This document shows positions 1 through 9,768 of a stretch of DNA of 64,000 nt, one piece after another. Positions within the stretch are counted from its first letter, which is position 1. Each line of letters starts with the position of its first letter. This stretch comes from Chloroflexi bacterium OLB13 (GTDB lineage: Bacteria > Chloroflexota > Anaerolineae > Aggregatilineales > Phototrophicaceae), in assembly GCA_001567485.1 (NCBI GenBank), contig JZRA01000092.1, positions 124,001-188,000 on the forward strand, read 5' to 3'. The notes under the pieces are model-generated. The model was given only the letters and a program-made list of their open reading frames with translations, was not told the origin of the DNA and did not search any database. Both the position numbers and the translations under genes were made by a program.

Positions 1-1265
1 GCGGCATCAAGCTCAGGCTCGAGGATCGCGTACATTTCCTGAACCACGGGGCTTTTCGGATCCTGAACGCCGTACTCAGAGAAGGTCTGGCCCAGCAGGA
101 TGTTCGACGGGTAGTTCACGGGGTCGAGCGCGGCCTGTGCCGACAAGCGGGCAGGCACCTGACCGGAAGCTGCCCAGTCGACCTGATGATCGCTGATCCA
201 GCGGAGGATCGTCTCGACGGCCTCACGCTTCTCGCCGGCGCTGCCGACCGGAAGCATGAACACATGCTGACCAAACCACGTACCCTTTTCAGGGCCCCAC
301 TGAACCTGCGGCCACGCCATCGTATCGAATTCGACAGACGTATTGGCATGGTTGACGAACCACGTGCCGGTCGGGATAACCGCCAGCGTCTGGCCGGGGA
401 ACATCTGCCACGTGTCAAAGCCGGCAGGTGGGGTGGCAACGTGATACTTGTAGATCAGGTCGTAGGTCTGCTGCAAGGCGAGGATGCCTTCAGGCGAGTT
501 CACCGTAACCGTCTTGCCATCTTCGCTGAGGATGCTGCCGCCGTGCTGAGCAAGCACCCCTTGGAAGTTGACGCGCGGCCATTCACCCGTGCCGTAGCCG
601 TAGACCACGATGTTCTCGGGGTCGAAGTCCGGTGACAGGGCGTTGTTGCCGTTGGCGTCGATCGTCAGCTTCTGGAACAGCTCGACCCACCCTTCGTAGG
701 TCGTCGGGGCAGTGGCAGGATCGGTGTCGATACCGGCGGCTTCGAACATTTCCTTGTTGATCCACAGGCCGCGGCCGTGGTTATCCAGCGGAATGCCATA
801 AATCGCGCCGTTGTAGGTCAAGCCGTCAAGCGTCGGGCCTGAGATGTCGTCAATCGGGAACCAGCCGCCATTATTGCTGTACCAGCTGCTCAAGTCCTCA
901 AGGACGCCGTAGCCGGCGAACTGCGGGATTTCCGAGGCGTGCATCAGCATCAAGTCAGGCGGGTTGCCAGCAACGAACGCGGCTTGCGTCTTGGTGTACA
1001 TCGTGCCCCACGGGATGATCTCGTGGGTGATGGCGTATTCGGGGTGCTCTGCGCTGAACTGCGCGAGCATTTCGTTCAGGGTCGTTCCGTCGGAGCCGGT
1101 CAGACCGCTCCAGAATGAAACTTTGATTGAGCCGCTACCCATCTCGGCGACGATAGGGGTCGGTTCGGGCGCTGGGTCTTGTGCACCAACCATGGGAACC
1201 GACACGACGAGTGCGGCCAGCAGCAGCACAGTTATGGAAACGATCAACGACATACGTTTGTTCAT
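1..1265 (-). CDS. Sugar ABC transporter extracellular solute-binding protein (3' end off window)
   Basis: Read from the reverse strand, this begins MNKRMSLIV with a cleavable signal peptide (hydrophobic stretch about residues 5-28, ending near VGAQ). It continues into a family-1 type solute-binding protein (VSFWSGLTGSDG near residue 50, then an AGNPPDLMLMH segment), the pattern of sugar-binding ABC components. No lipobox cysteine is visible. The start is supported by a GGAG ribosome site 7-8 bases upstream. The reading frame stays open to position 1, so the C-terminus and probably the permease genes lie to the left. The neighbouring GH127 and GH2 enzymes suggest the ligand is an arabinose- or galactose-containing oligosaccharide. 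The ligand is inferred; the family assignment is firm. Confidence 0.88.
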   Translation of the reverse strand, partial: MNKRMSLIVSITVLLLAALVVSVPMVGAQDPAPEPTPIVAEMGSGSIKVSFWSGLTGSDGTTLNEMLAQFSAEHPEYAITHEIIPWGTMYTKTQAAFVAGNPPDLMLMHASEIPQFAGYGVLEDLSSWYSNNGGWFPIDDISGPTLDGLTYNGAIYGIPLDNHGRGLWINKEMFEAAGIDTDPATAPTTYEGWVELFQKLTIDANGNNALSPDFDPENIVVYGYGTGEWPRVNFQGVLAQHGGSILSEDGKTVTVNSPEGILALQQTYDLIYKYHVATPPAGFDTWQMFPGQTLAVIPTGTWFVNHANTSVEFDTMAWPQVQWGPEKGTWFGQHVFMLPVGSAGEKREAVETILRWISDHQVDWAASGQVPARLSAQAALDPVNYPSNILLGQTFSEYGVQDPKSPVVQEMYAILEPELDA

Positions 1266-1501
1266 CTTGCAGCTCCTCAAATCTTCGAACCTCAAGGCCC
1301 ATGGGTTGGATCATTCGACAGTCGAAACCTTGTCTCGGACGATCCCGTGCCACGGCGAAGCGTGCTGCGTTTTGCGGGCCGCAGCCGGCTCCCGTCCGAC
1401 CGCACCTCCTCTCAAAACCGAGATGGATGAAGGTTTGCCCCTGCCCCGATAAACATCGAAATGGCCGGGCAAAGTCCTTCCAAAATGTGAAAAATTGCGC
1501 A

Positions 1502-1515
1502 TGAAATCGTATGCA
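1502..1515. promoter_or_regulatory. Putative LacI-family operator, copy 1
   Basis: TGAAATCGTATGCA is an imperfect palindrome centred on CG, resembling the LacI/GalR-family operator pattern TGnnAnCGnTnnCA with one mismatch. It lies just after the predicted start of transcription of the binding-protein gene. A 14-base identical sequence (ATGAAATCGTATGC) recurs at 3925-3938 in the same position relative to the GH2 promoter. The repressor gene is not in the window. Confidence 0.55.
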
Positions 1516-1522
1516 CACATCA

Positions 1523-1551
1523 ATTAGAACGCGCACATCAAGGTCTGTCAA
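1523..1551 (-). promoter_or_regulatory. Sigma70-type promoter of the sugar-binding-protein gene
   Basis: On the minus strand a perfect -35 TTGACA (1551-1546) is followed after 17 bases by TCTAAT (1528-1523), a 5/6 match to the -10 box. Transcription would start about position 1516, giving a leader of about 250 bases. The operator at 1502-1515 covers the start region. Confidence 0.65.
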
Positions 1552-1760
1552 GACACTTCATGCGAACGTTCACAAATCTCGCTAGGGTTCGGTAGAAATC
1601 ATGCTGCCGGCGCTGGGCATACCATGCGAGTCCAATTCAGGTGACACACCAGTACTCACGTAGAGTTCTATCCCCAACGCCGGTGGCTGAAATCAGCTGC
1701 TCATGGACCACTTTTTGATCAGCGATTGCTGCCCTGCTCTGCTGGAGATCATCAACGCGC

Positions 1761-3719
1761 TTAGGGCTGTGACAGCTCGCGCAGCCACACACGCATTTCG
1801 CCCGGCGCGCGGTTGGCCCATAGGAAGTACGGCACGGCCCGAAGCTCAAACGGAGTCGATACGAGATTTGCCGCCTGACGCGGGCGGTATAAGTCGGCGG
1901 GCCACGCCTGCGGTTCGATCCGATGCGCGACGCCCCGAACGATGACGGCACCGCCCAGCAGTGATTCGTCAAACTCCGTGACGAGCGCCGCATCCGGCGC
2001 CAGCATCACGTTCGCCAGCCGTGGCCCGTTGTCGACCTGTTCGAGACAGTACACGATCGGCCCACGTTGAAGTGCGATCTGTCCGGCGTTCTGGCGGATC
2101 ATTGGATGCGACACGATACGTTCCACCGGCATCTGCAGCGTCAGCGTCACGCGGTCGCCGTCGCGCCACTCGCGGTCGATGTGGACGTAGCCGCGCTCTA
2201 CCGTGGCCGGGGCTTCGCCGTCGTTCACGGCAAGCGAATACTGCGCACACCATCCGGGGATGCGCAGCGCCAAGTCGAACCGATCTGCGCCGTCCATCTG
2301 AACCGTCATCGTCACGGTACCGTCCCACGGATAACGGGTTTTTTGGATCAGGCGAATCGTGCGGCCGTTCAGGTCGACCTCGGCCGTGCTGTCGTTATAC
2401 AGGTGGACGTACACACACCCCGGCGCAGTCGAGATCATGTATGCGCCAATGCTAGCGACCAGCCTTGCCACGTTGGGCGGGCAGCATGGACAGGCATACC
2501 ACGGCTTGCGCTGGTAATGTTCGTCAGTCGCAACACCGCTCAGATGCTCATACGGGTTGACATAAGGATACGACGCAAGCGGGTTGGCGTAGAAGAAGTG
2601 ATCGCCACTGTGCGATACGCCGCTCAGGACGTTGTTGTACAGCGCGCGTTCCATCACGTCGATATAGCGGCCGTCAGGGTCGATATGAAACATGCGATGC
2701 GCCCAGAACGCTAGCGCAATCCCGGCGCACGTCTCGGCATAGGCGGTCTCGTTCGGCAGATCATAGGCGAACGTGAAGCCCTCGTTGGAGTGCGCCGGGC
2801 CGAGGCCGCCAGTGATGTACATCTGATGGGTTGTCAGGTCGTCCCAGAGCCGCCGGGAGAGGTCGAGCAGTTCAGCGTCGTTCGTCTCGCGGGTGATGTC
2901 GGCCACGCCTGCATACAGATAACAAGCGCGCACCGCATGGCCGGTCGCTTCGGTCTGCTCGCGCAGCGGCAGATGCGCTTGGCAGTAGCGGTAGTTCTTG
3001 AACCAGAAGTCCGCCGGGTCTTCTCCGCGCTCACTAGCTTCGAGGTCGAAATAGTGTGGCTGTCGCCCGCGCTCATCGATGAAGTACTTGGCGAGATCGA
3101 GATACTTCACCTCCCCTGTCGCGTGATACAGCTTGACGAGCGCCAGCTCCAGCTCTGGATGGCCGGGATAGCCGCGCCGTTGGCCTTCACGCGGGCCGAA
3201 CAGCGACTCGATATGATCTGCATAACGCCGCAATACATCGAGGATCTTGTGCTTGCCGGTCGCTTCGGCGTATGCGACAGCTCCTTCGATGAGGTGACCA
3301 GCGTTGTACATCTCGTGCCAGTCACGCAGATTCTTCCACCGGTTCTCCGGTTCGAGGATCGGGAAATACGTATTCAGGTAGCCGTCGGGGAGCTGTGCCT
3401 CGGCTATCATGTCGATGACACGGTCGGCCAGCGCTTCAAGCTCCGGGTCAGGGTGCATCGCGAGGCTGTAGCCCACCGCTTCAAGCCACTTGGCCGTATC
3501 CGAGTCGAAGAACATCGTGACGACACTGCGCTTTTGGGGCCGTTCACGGTCGGGATCCATGCGCCACGCGTCGATACGTCCGGTCGCTTCAAGCTGGCGA
3601 TAGATGGCGGGAATCGTCGTAACGCGGTTCACCGTCTGACGTTCGTGCCAAAGCCCACCCGTGATCTCTACGCTTGTCAGACCCACCGAACGTGGTAATT
3701 CACCGTTTGCGAATGGCAT
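1761..3719 (-). CDS. GH127 beta-L-arabinofuranosidase
   Basis: A 652-residue protein that looks like a full-length glycoside hydrolase family 127 enzyme, the HypBA1 type that releases L-arabinose from beta-L-arabinofuranosides such as those on plant hydroxyproline-rich glycoproteins. The expected zinc/catalytic residues are visible: YAETC at 327-331 (E329, C331) and CPCCPPN at 410-416 (C412 and C413). The known enzyme uses Glu338, Cys340, Cys417 and Cys418, with one cysteine as nucleophile. No signal peptide is present, so it acts on imported oligosaccharides. It lies between the sugar-binding-protein gene and the divergent GH2 gene. Its upstream region contains a perfect palindrome TCCAATTGGA at 3741-3750, which could be a regulatory site. 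Substrate specificity within GH127 is inferred. Confidence 0.88.
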   Translation of the reverse strand: MPFANGELPRSVGLTSVEITGGLWHERQTVNRVTTIPAIYRQLEATGRIDAWRMDPDRERPQKRSVVTMFFDSDTAKWLEAVGYSLAMHPDPELEALADRVIDMIAEAQLPDGYLNTYFPILEPENRWKNLRDWHEMYNAGHLIEGAVAYAEATGKHKILDVLRRYADHIESLFGPREGQRRGYPGHPELELALVKLYHATGEVKYLDLAKYFIDERGRQPHYFDLEASERGEDPADFWFKNYRYCQAHLPLREQTEATGHAVRACYLYAGVADITRETNDAELLDLSRRLWDDLTTHQMYITGGLGPAHSNEGFTFAYDLPNETAYAETCAGIALAFWAHRMFHIDPDGRYIDVMERALYNNVLSGVSHSGDHFFYANPLASYPYVNPYEHLSGVATDEHYQRKPWYACPCCPPNVARLVASIGAYMISTAPGCVYVHLYNDSTAEVDLNGRTIRLIQKTRYPWDGTVTMTVQMDGADRFDLALRIPGWCAQYSLAVNDGEAPATVERGYVHIDREWRDGDRVTLTLQMPVERIVSHPMIRQNAGQIALQRGPIVYCLEQVDNGPRLANVMLAPDAALVTEFDESLLGGAVIVRGVAHRIEPQAWPADLYRPRQAANLVSTPFELRAVPYFLWANRAPGEMRVWLRELSQP

Positions 3720-3910
3720 AGATCGGATTCCCTACTGCATTCCAATTGGATGTTCAACTGTAACCACACAGCCCGCACTCCAACAAACACCAACACCCGG
3801 CAATATCAATCCACGCCCCACGCCGCGAGGCCGGCATCACACGCGCATCGTATGATTGGGATGGCGGTCTTGTCGGCGCTCTGAACAGGTGTGGCAGTCT
3901 TTACACGTTG

Positions 3911-3919
3911 TGCTATCAT
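3911..3919 (+). promoter_or_regulatory. Extended -10 promoter of the GH2 gene
   Basis: TG-C-TATCAT (3911-3919) is an extended -10 element with a 5/6 hexamer. No good -35 lies at the usual spacing, which is tolerated with an extended -10. The predicted start of transcription, about 3926, falls at the left edge of operator copy 2. Confidence 0.45.
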
Positions 3920-3925
3920 CTGCTA

Positions 3926-3939
3926 TGAAATCGTATGCG
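3926..3939. promoter_or_regulatory. Putative LacI-family operator, copy 2
   Basis: TGAAATCGTATGCG differs from copy 1 only in its last base. It begins 6 bases after the predicted -10 box of the GH2 gene; copy 1 sits 7 bases after its -10. The shared sequence and matching geometry suggest one repressor blocks both transport and hydrolysis genes. Confidence 0.5.
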
Positions 3940-3979
3940 GGCGCGTTGTTGAGCAAGAAATCGCGAAAGAGGCGTTTAG

Positions 3980-5719
3980 ATGGAGATCCCCCGTTCCGAG
4001 TATCCTCGCCCACAGTTCGTGCGTAATCAATGGCTCTGCCTGAACGGCCCGTGGCAGTTTGCCTTCGATGACGACAACCGCGGCCTCGCTGAAAAGTGGT
4101 ACACCGGCGCCGCATTCGATCAACAGATCCTTGTCCCCTTTACGTTTCAGTCACCGCTCAGCGGAATCGGAACGAACGACTTCCATGACGTCGTCTGGTA
4201 TCAACGCACGTTCGATGTGCCGGATTCGTGGGAGGGCAAGCGTGTCCTTCTACACTTCGGCGCAGTGGACTACCGCGCATGGGTCTGGGTTAACGGCACA
4301 TTCGCCGTGTTTCACGAGGGCGGTCACACGCCGTTCTCGGTGGACATCACCGACCTCGTACAGGCGTCCGGCAACACCGTCGTTCTGCGCGTCGAGGACG
4401 TATCGACTGACGTGTTCCAGCCACGCGGTAAGCAGTACTGGATGCGCGACTCCGCCGCAATCTTCTACACCCGCACAACGGGGATCTGGCAGTCCGTGTG
4501 GCTAGAGCCGGTCAGTTCGACGTACGTCAAGTCGCTGAAGATCACGCCCAACCTCGATGCACGCACAGTGGAGTTCGAGTATATCCTCGGCGGTGACATC
4601 CCCGACGACATCGAAGTGGAAGCATCCGTGCACTATCGGGATGCGCCGGTCGTCAGCGGGACTGTGCGGCCCGAGGCGGTGGTGAGATCGCTATCACAGG
4701 TCGTGACGTTTGGCCGTGACATGGCCGTCTGGTCGCCCGAACATCCGAACCTATACGATGTGGCCGTGACGGTCAAGGCCAGCGGCGTGGTCGTCGATGT
4801 GTTCACGTCGTACTTCGGCATGCGCAAAATCAGCGTCGAACGCGGCCAAGTCCGGTTGAACAATCAGCCCTACACGATGAAGCTCGTGCTGGATCAGGGC
4901 TACCACCCCGAAGGCATCCTGACCTTCCCGACCGACGATGACTACAAGAAGGACATCGAGCTTACGCAGCGGCTGGGCTTCAACGGCGCGCGTAAGCATC
5001 AGAAAGTCGAAGATCCGCGCTATCTCTACTGGGCTGATCGGATGGGTTTGCTGGTATGGGGTGAGATGGCGAATGCCTACGCTTTTTCCAGCGAATACGT
5101 CAAGCGAATCACGTCGGAATGGCAGGAGGCCGTCGACCGCGATTACAACCATCCATGCATTGTAGCGTGGGTGCCTCTCAACGAAAGTTGGGGAGTACCA
5201 GACCTAACGGGTGATCCGAAGCAGATCAGCCACCTCAACGAGATGTATCATCTCACGCGGTCGCTTGACCAGACGCGGCTCGTGATCTCGAACGATGGCT
5301 GGGAACACGCGACGACGGACTTGTTGACGATCCATGACTATGAGAGCAGCGGCGAGGTACTGACCGAACGTTACGCGACACTCGCCAGCACACTTGCCGC
5401 GCGGCCTGCTAAACGCGATCTCTACGTTCGCGGAGTCGATCATGCCGGCCAGCCGATCCTATTGACTGAGTTCGGCGGCGTCGCGTACAAGAAATCTGCG
5501 CAGGAAGGCTGGGGCTATTCGACCGCCGGCGACGAGGCCGACTTCATCGACCGGTTATCGGCGATCATGACGGCGGTGTACAAGTCGCCTGTGTTACAAG
5601 GTTTCTGCTATACCCAGCTCACCGACGTCGAGCAGGAAATCAACGGCCTGCTGACGTATGATCGCCAACCGAAGGCGCCGCTGGAGACGATCGCGCGCCT
5701 GATCAGCGGCCGGACGTAA
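3980..5719 (+). CDS. Glycoside hydrolase family 2 (beta-galactosidase-like)
   Basis: A 579-residue cytoplasmic protein with the GH2 layout: N-terminal jelly-roll sugar-binding domain (about 1-170, LNGPWQFAFDD), immunoglobulin-like domain (about 180-290) and a TIM barrel. The acid/base is E402 in VPLNESWG and the nucleophile is E497 in LLTEFGG. It lacks the C-terminal domains of LacZ, so it is a short GH2. Activity could be beta-galactosidase, beta-glucuronidase-like or alpha-L-arabinopyranosidase, and sequence alone does not decide. It is divergent from the GH127 gene and probably co-regulated with the sugar-binding-protein gene through the shared operator. An AGAGG ribosome site precedes the ATG. 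Confidence 0.85.
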   Translation: MEIPRSEYPRPQFVRNQWLCLNGPWQFAFDDDNRGLAEKWYTGAAFDQQILVPFTFQSPLSGIGTNDFHDVVWYQRTFDVPDSWEGKRVLLHFGAVDYRAWVWVNGTFAVFHEGGHTPFSVDITDLVQASGNTVVLRVEDVSTDVFQPRGKQYWMRDSAAIFYTRTTGIWQSVWLEPVSSTYVKSLKITPNLDARTVEFEYILGGDIPDDIEVEASVHYRDAPVVSGTVRPEAVVRSLSQVVTFGRDMAVWSPEHPNLYDVAVTVKASGVVVDVFTSYFGMRKISVERGQVRLNNQPYTMKLVLDQGYHPEGILTFPTDDDYKKDIELTQRLGFNGARKHQKVEDPRYLYWADRMGLLVWGEMANAYAFSSEYVKRITSEWQEAVDRDYNHPCIVAWVPLNESWGVPDLTGDPKQISHLNEMYHLTRSLDQTRLVISNDGWEHATTDLLTIHDYESSGEVLTERYATLASTLAARPAKRDLYVRGVDHAGQPILLTEFGGVAYKKSAQEGWGYSTAGDEADFIDRLSAIMTAVYKSPVLQGFCYTQLTDVEQEINGLLTYDRQPKAPLETIARLISGRT

Positions 5720-5729
5720 GCGGATCCAC

Positions 5730-5764
5730 AACGCGGGCCGCGGCAGGGTTCCGTGGCCCGCGTT
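5730..5764 (+). terminator. Intrinsic terminator after the GH2 gene
   Basis: A perfect 10-base inverted repeat (AACGCGGGCC / GGCCCGCGTT) can extend inward to about 14 pairs and ends in a short T tract. It begins about 10 bases after the GH2 stop codon. Confidence 0.7.
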
Positions 5765-5975
5765 TGGGTGAGCTATCTGCCCATCTCCGCGAATTGATGT
5801 GCTGGCTCGACCGACAAGCTCGTACGCGGAGACAATACCATACCCATGGTGACACACAATGGTAGATACCAGTGAGGGCGCATAGAACCGAATGGTCACG
5901 CGATCGTCGAAAAAGAACAATGCCGCGCAAATGCGACGGCACTTTAACACTGAGATGATTCGGTGAGCGAGAAGA

Positions 5976-6048
<73 letters not shown>

Positions 6049-6056
6049 GTGTTCTA

Positions 6057-6080
6057 GGCGGAGTATAGGGCTACTCCGCC
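6057..6080 (-). terminator. Hairpin between permease gene and tRNA-Ala
   Basis: A perfect 9-base inverted repeat (GGCGGAGTA / TACTCCGCC) with a 6-base loop lies just after the permease stop codon. It has no U tract, so it is a weak terminator or an RNA-processing hairpin. Confidence 0.4.
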
Positions 6081-6098
6081 CGAAGTGTCAAGATCGAA

Positions 6099-8749
6099 CT
6101 ACTCGTAACGCAGTGTGTTCATGATGCGCTCGCGCACAGCGACCGATCCACTGGCGTAGGTAGCGAACGCGCCAATCCCGATGGCGACCCCCACCAGAAT
6201 CACCGCAATCGGAACCGCGCTGCGTGGGATAAAGAACGCGTTGTCAAAGCTGAACGTCGTCATCAACCACACCCCCAGCGCGCTCAAGCCGATGCCGAGC
6301 AGCGCGCCGAGCAGACTCACGATGACATTCTCAAGCAGCAGGATGCGCAGCACACGCCCGCCCTTCAGCCCGATTGCGCGCATGACTCCGGTCTGCCGGC
6401 GGCGTTCGAGCGTCGCCAACGCGACAGTGTTGGCCGTTATCACCGCTGCAGCGCCGAGCGACAAGAGTCCGACGAGGATCGGCAGCGCGCTGAACTGGGT
6501 GATGAGCCGCGTCAGGATGCTGTCGAAGAACGAGATATCGAAGGTTAGGACAAGCGGCAGTGTTGACAGGCCGAGCAGCGCATCGTTGAGCTTCTCCGGC
6601 GTGATCTTGGCAAGATTGAACGTAAAGTCGGCATAGCGCGGCGCGATCAAATCGGGTGGCAGCCACAGCCCGCCAAGGCCGCCGGTAGGCGAGGAGTCCG
6701 CGATCCCGACGATCTCGATCGTGAGCGTTTGCCCACCGCCGAGCTGACTGATCGTGAGTCGATCACCCAACTGATACGGTGGCATGTCGCTTTCTGGCGT
6801 GAACTGCGGCTTGGCGTATACAGCGACCAATGCTCCACGGTCAGCCTCCGTCAGCGACCGGCCCGCCGAAATCCCCGGTATCGACCAGTTTGGATCGTCT
6901 GTGTCACGCACAGCGATGTTGACGGTGAGCGAATTCAGCGGGGGCGGCGGCGAGCCATCCGCGCGCTGGAGATTGCGCAGGGTGCCGGTGAACGACATCA
7001 ACCGGGAACGCGATTCGACGCCTTCCAGCGTGTCGAGGCGCGCGTCGATGATCGGCCGCGCAAGCTCTTGCGGCAGCACCGGGAACATCAGCACATTGCC
7101 GCCTAGTGTGTTGGTGAACGAGAACTGGAGGATGTCGCGCACCGATTCGCCGAAGAACGCAATACTGCTCAACGCGAACATGCCCGCGCTCAACGCCAAC
7201 AGCGTGATCGCCGTGCGCATCCGCCGCGTCGTCAAGTCACGCAGCGCCAACCGCAGGTCAACACTCCCGAACGCGGGCAGCTTGCCCACCAACCACACAA
7301 TCACCCACATGATGCAGGCCAGCACGCCGAGGATCAGCAGAGTCACCGCAACGCCTATAACCCCGGCCAGCGGGAACCCAATGATCTGCCCGGCGATCAA
7401 GCCAAGCGCGATCACGATAAACCCGATAGCGGTCAGCCGCGGCAAACATCCTGCCGTGACATTGGAAACGTCATTCGGGCGCAGCACAATCGCAGGTCGA
7501 ACTTTCGCCGCCGACAGCACCGGCAGAATACCGAACACGGCGCTGACGAACACCCCCAGCACGCCGCCGAACAGAATCGCCTCAGGATAGACTTTGAACA
7601 ACAGAGGCTGCTGAATCAGGTCGGAGCCGAAGCGGTTTGCGACGCCGCTCAGCGCCACGCCGAACACCCCCCCGACGAGGCTGCCGAATACGCCGATCCA
7701 GAGCGCTTCGGCGAGGAACATCATCGCCACCTGCCGCCCCTTGAGGCCGAACGTCTTAAGCGCGGCGATCTCCTCGGTGCGCCGGCGCACCAGCACCAGC
7801 ATCGTGTTGATGATGCCTACCCCGCCCAGCAGCATCGCTCCGAGGCCCAGCACCACGATAAAGCGGCCCAACACATCGGAGATCATGGCTGATGCTGCGA
7901 GGATGTCGCTCGGCGTGCGGATTCCACTCACCGTTACGCGGCCGTTGCTGACGATCGGCCAGAGTTCATTTCGGTAGCCGTCGATCTGGTCGAACGGTGT
8001 GCCGTCGGGGAAAAGGACGCCAAGCCGGTTCGGGCCGAGGTTCAAGTCGAGCACTCCATCGACGGCATCGCGGTCAAAGTAGGCAAAACCGAATACCACC
8101 GAAAGCATCTCATTGGACATGAGCTGGAAAAACCCGGCTTGCGCGGCCGTAGGCACGATGCCGCGCACGACGAAGTCTTGATCCGATCCGCTAACGCGCA
8201 CCATGTCACCGACAGAAATCGACTCGCGGTCGGCTAAATTCCGCGAGATGACGACTTCGTTCCCATCACCAGTGAACAATTCGCCGAGAGGCACGCCCGC
8301 GGGGTAATCCGCGAAGACGTCGTTCGTCAGCGGGTAGGATGCGGGGTCGATGAAATACGAGTTGATAAACTGCGGCCTGCCCGCCGTTACAGCGCCGACC
8401 CGCGTTAACTGCGTTCCACTGCTGATGCGGTAGGCGGTGATCTCGCCCCCGCGTTCGGCGGCCCATGTCTCCACACGGCGGATCAAATCCGGCGAGAAGT
8501 TGTTGGAGTTATCCGACGGGTCAGTGAGTGCCGAGAAGAATCGCGCGCCGCTGGCGGATACGGTCAAGTCACCCTTGTTGGTCGCCCGCACGTCGCCGCC
8601 AGCGAGTCGCCGATGGCAAGCCCAAGGCTGCGCAGCGCGACCATCGTCGCTACACCGGCAGCCACGGAGAACACGGCAAACGTAGACCAGCGCCTGCTCC
8701 GCCAGAGGTTGCGCAGCGCATACCCCAGATAGAATCCGATCCGGCCCAT
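6099..8749 (-). CDS. FtsX/MacB-type ABC transporter permease, interrupted by an apparent frameshift
   Basis: This encodes a large ABC permease of the lipoprotein-export / MacB class: an N-terminal membrane helix, an extracytoplasmic MacB-PCD-like domain (about 50-270), then FtsX domains with several helices, with a second copy in the C-terminal half. The frame is broken. The first part (ATG at 8749, MGRIGFYLGYALRNLWRSRR) runs into a stop at 8564, while the rest is open from 8591 in another frame. Restoring one G in the GGCGGCGAC stretch at 8594-8600 gives GDSLAGDVRATNKG and an intact protein of about 883 residues. A strong AGGGGG ribosome site precedes 8749. No ATPase subunit is adjacent. I favour a consensus error over true decay. 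Confidence 0.82.
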
Positions 8750-8757
8750 GACGCCCC

Positions 8758-9723
8758 CTAGTGTGCCGTCCAGCGCATGTGAATCACCGTGCGCTGTTCG
8801 AGAAAGCGATACCGCTCTAGCACCGGACGAACCCCTTCGTCGTCCGCCGGATGCTCAATCGTCAGTGTATTGCTGCCCGAATGTCTTACGTAGGATCCGA
8901 GCAGCGCCTCGTCATCGATGCCTGCCCGGCTTGGATGTACCATCAACGAGAGCCGTGTCGTCGCGCCGAACGCACGCTCGACCCACATCACAGACTGCAA
9001 CCGCTGTGCGTCCGGCTCCACGACAAGCCGCTCAAACGAACGCAGATTCACAAAATCGCGCAGGCTGCGCCGCATGTCCGGCCGGAACAGCTCCGGCACA
9101 ACGGGCCGCAGCCATCCGATCCCGCCGCGTTCCCCCGGCCGGAGTTCCATGGCGAGCTGCATTTCCTGTCTCCATTCACTGCGTCGGCGGCGGCGAATGT
9201 ACGGCCGTCCGGTCAACGGCGACACAGGGAATCGCAGCGACGGGCTTCGCCTGTAGGTCGAGAATGTCCGCTCTGAGACAAACCCAAGCCCCTTGTAGAG
9301 ATCAATCGCCGCCGTGTTGTAATCATCTACTTGCAGCAGCGCCTGCGCCCCTCCCTTGTCGCGGATCATCTGCATCGCACGCAGCATCAGCTTCCGCGCA
9401 ATTCCGCGCCGCTGGTAAAGCGGGTGGACACCGACATTCGCGATGATCCACGACGATCCGACACTGCGCGGGAGCTTCGCCGGATACACCGACACATTGC
9501 CGACGAGCCTACCGTCCTCCTCCCACACGAAGCCGAGGCTGATCCCGACCGTGAGGTCGTTGAGCAAAGCCAGCGGAAGTATCCCCAACGACAAGCGCGC
9601 CATTGTGCGCATTTCGCGCAGCGCCGACCGCCCACTGCTATCCATCGAACTTGCGAAGGCAACCTCGATGAGATCGGCAAGCGGCGCCAAATCGGTTCGG
9701 ATATTTACAGGACGCAGCATCAA
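8758..9723 (-). CDS. GNAT-family N-acetyltransferase
   Basis: A 321-residue protein whose first half is a GNAT fold. The acetyl-CoA binding motif is clear in VGVHPLYQRRGIARKLM (about residues 97-113), followed by NTAAIDLYKGLGF (about 135-147), the usual beta5/alpha4 signature. The second half (about 170-321) is not a standard GNAT and may be a second degenerate copy or a substrate-binding domain. It sits between glyQS (45 bases upstream) and the permease gene (8 bases downstream), so it is probably cotranscribed. The substrate is unknown. Confidence 0.8.
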   Translation of the reverse strand: MMLRPVNIRTDLAPLADLIEVAFASSMDSSGRSALREMRTMARLSLGILPLALLNDLTVGISLGFVWEEDGRLVGNVSVYPAKLPRSVGSSWIIANVGVHPLYQRRGIARKLMLRAMQMIRDKGGAQALLQVDDYNTAAIDLYKGLGFVSERTFSTYRRSPSLRFPVSPLTGRPYIRRRRRSEWRQEMQLAMELRPGERGGIGWLRPVVPELFRPDMRRSLRDFVNLRSFERLVVEPDAQRLQSVMWVERAFGATTRLSLMVHPSRAGIDDEALLGSYVRHSGSNTLTIEHPADDEGVRPVLERYRFLEQRTVIHMRWTAH

Positions 9724-9768
9724 TCGTTCGGGAACGCGGCAGCCGCCGCCCTCGATCCTCCGTAGGGG

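Larger units (their letters stand above)
1266..1760. other. Intergenic region between GH127 gene and binding-protein gene
   Basis: A 495-base gap without a convincing gene. Its left half is the roughly 250-base 5' leader of the binding-protein gene, and it holds the promoter and operator listed separately. In 1552-1760 I see no strong hairpin terminator after the GH127 gene and no RNA gene that I recognise. The short open frames here have no coding character. Confidence 0.6.
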
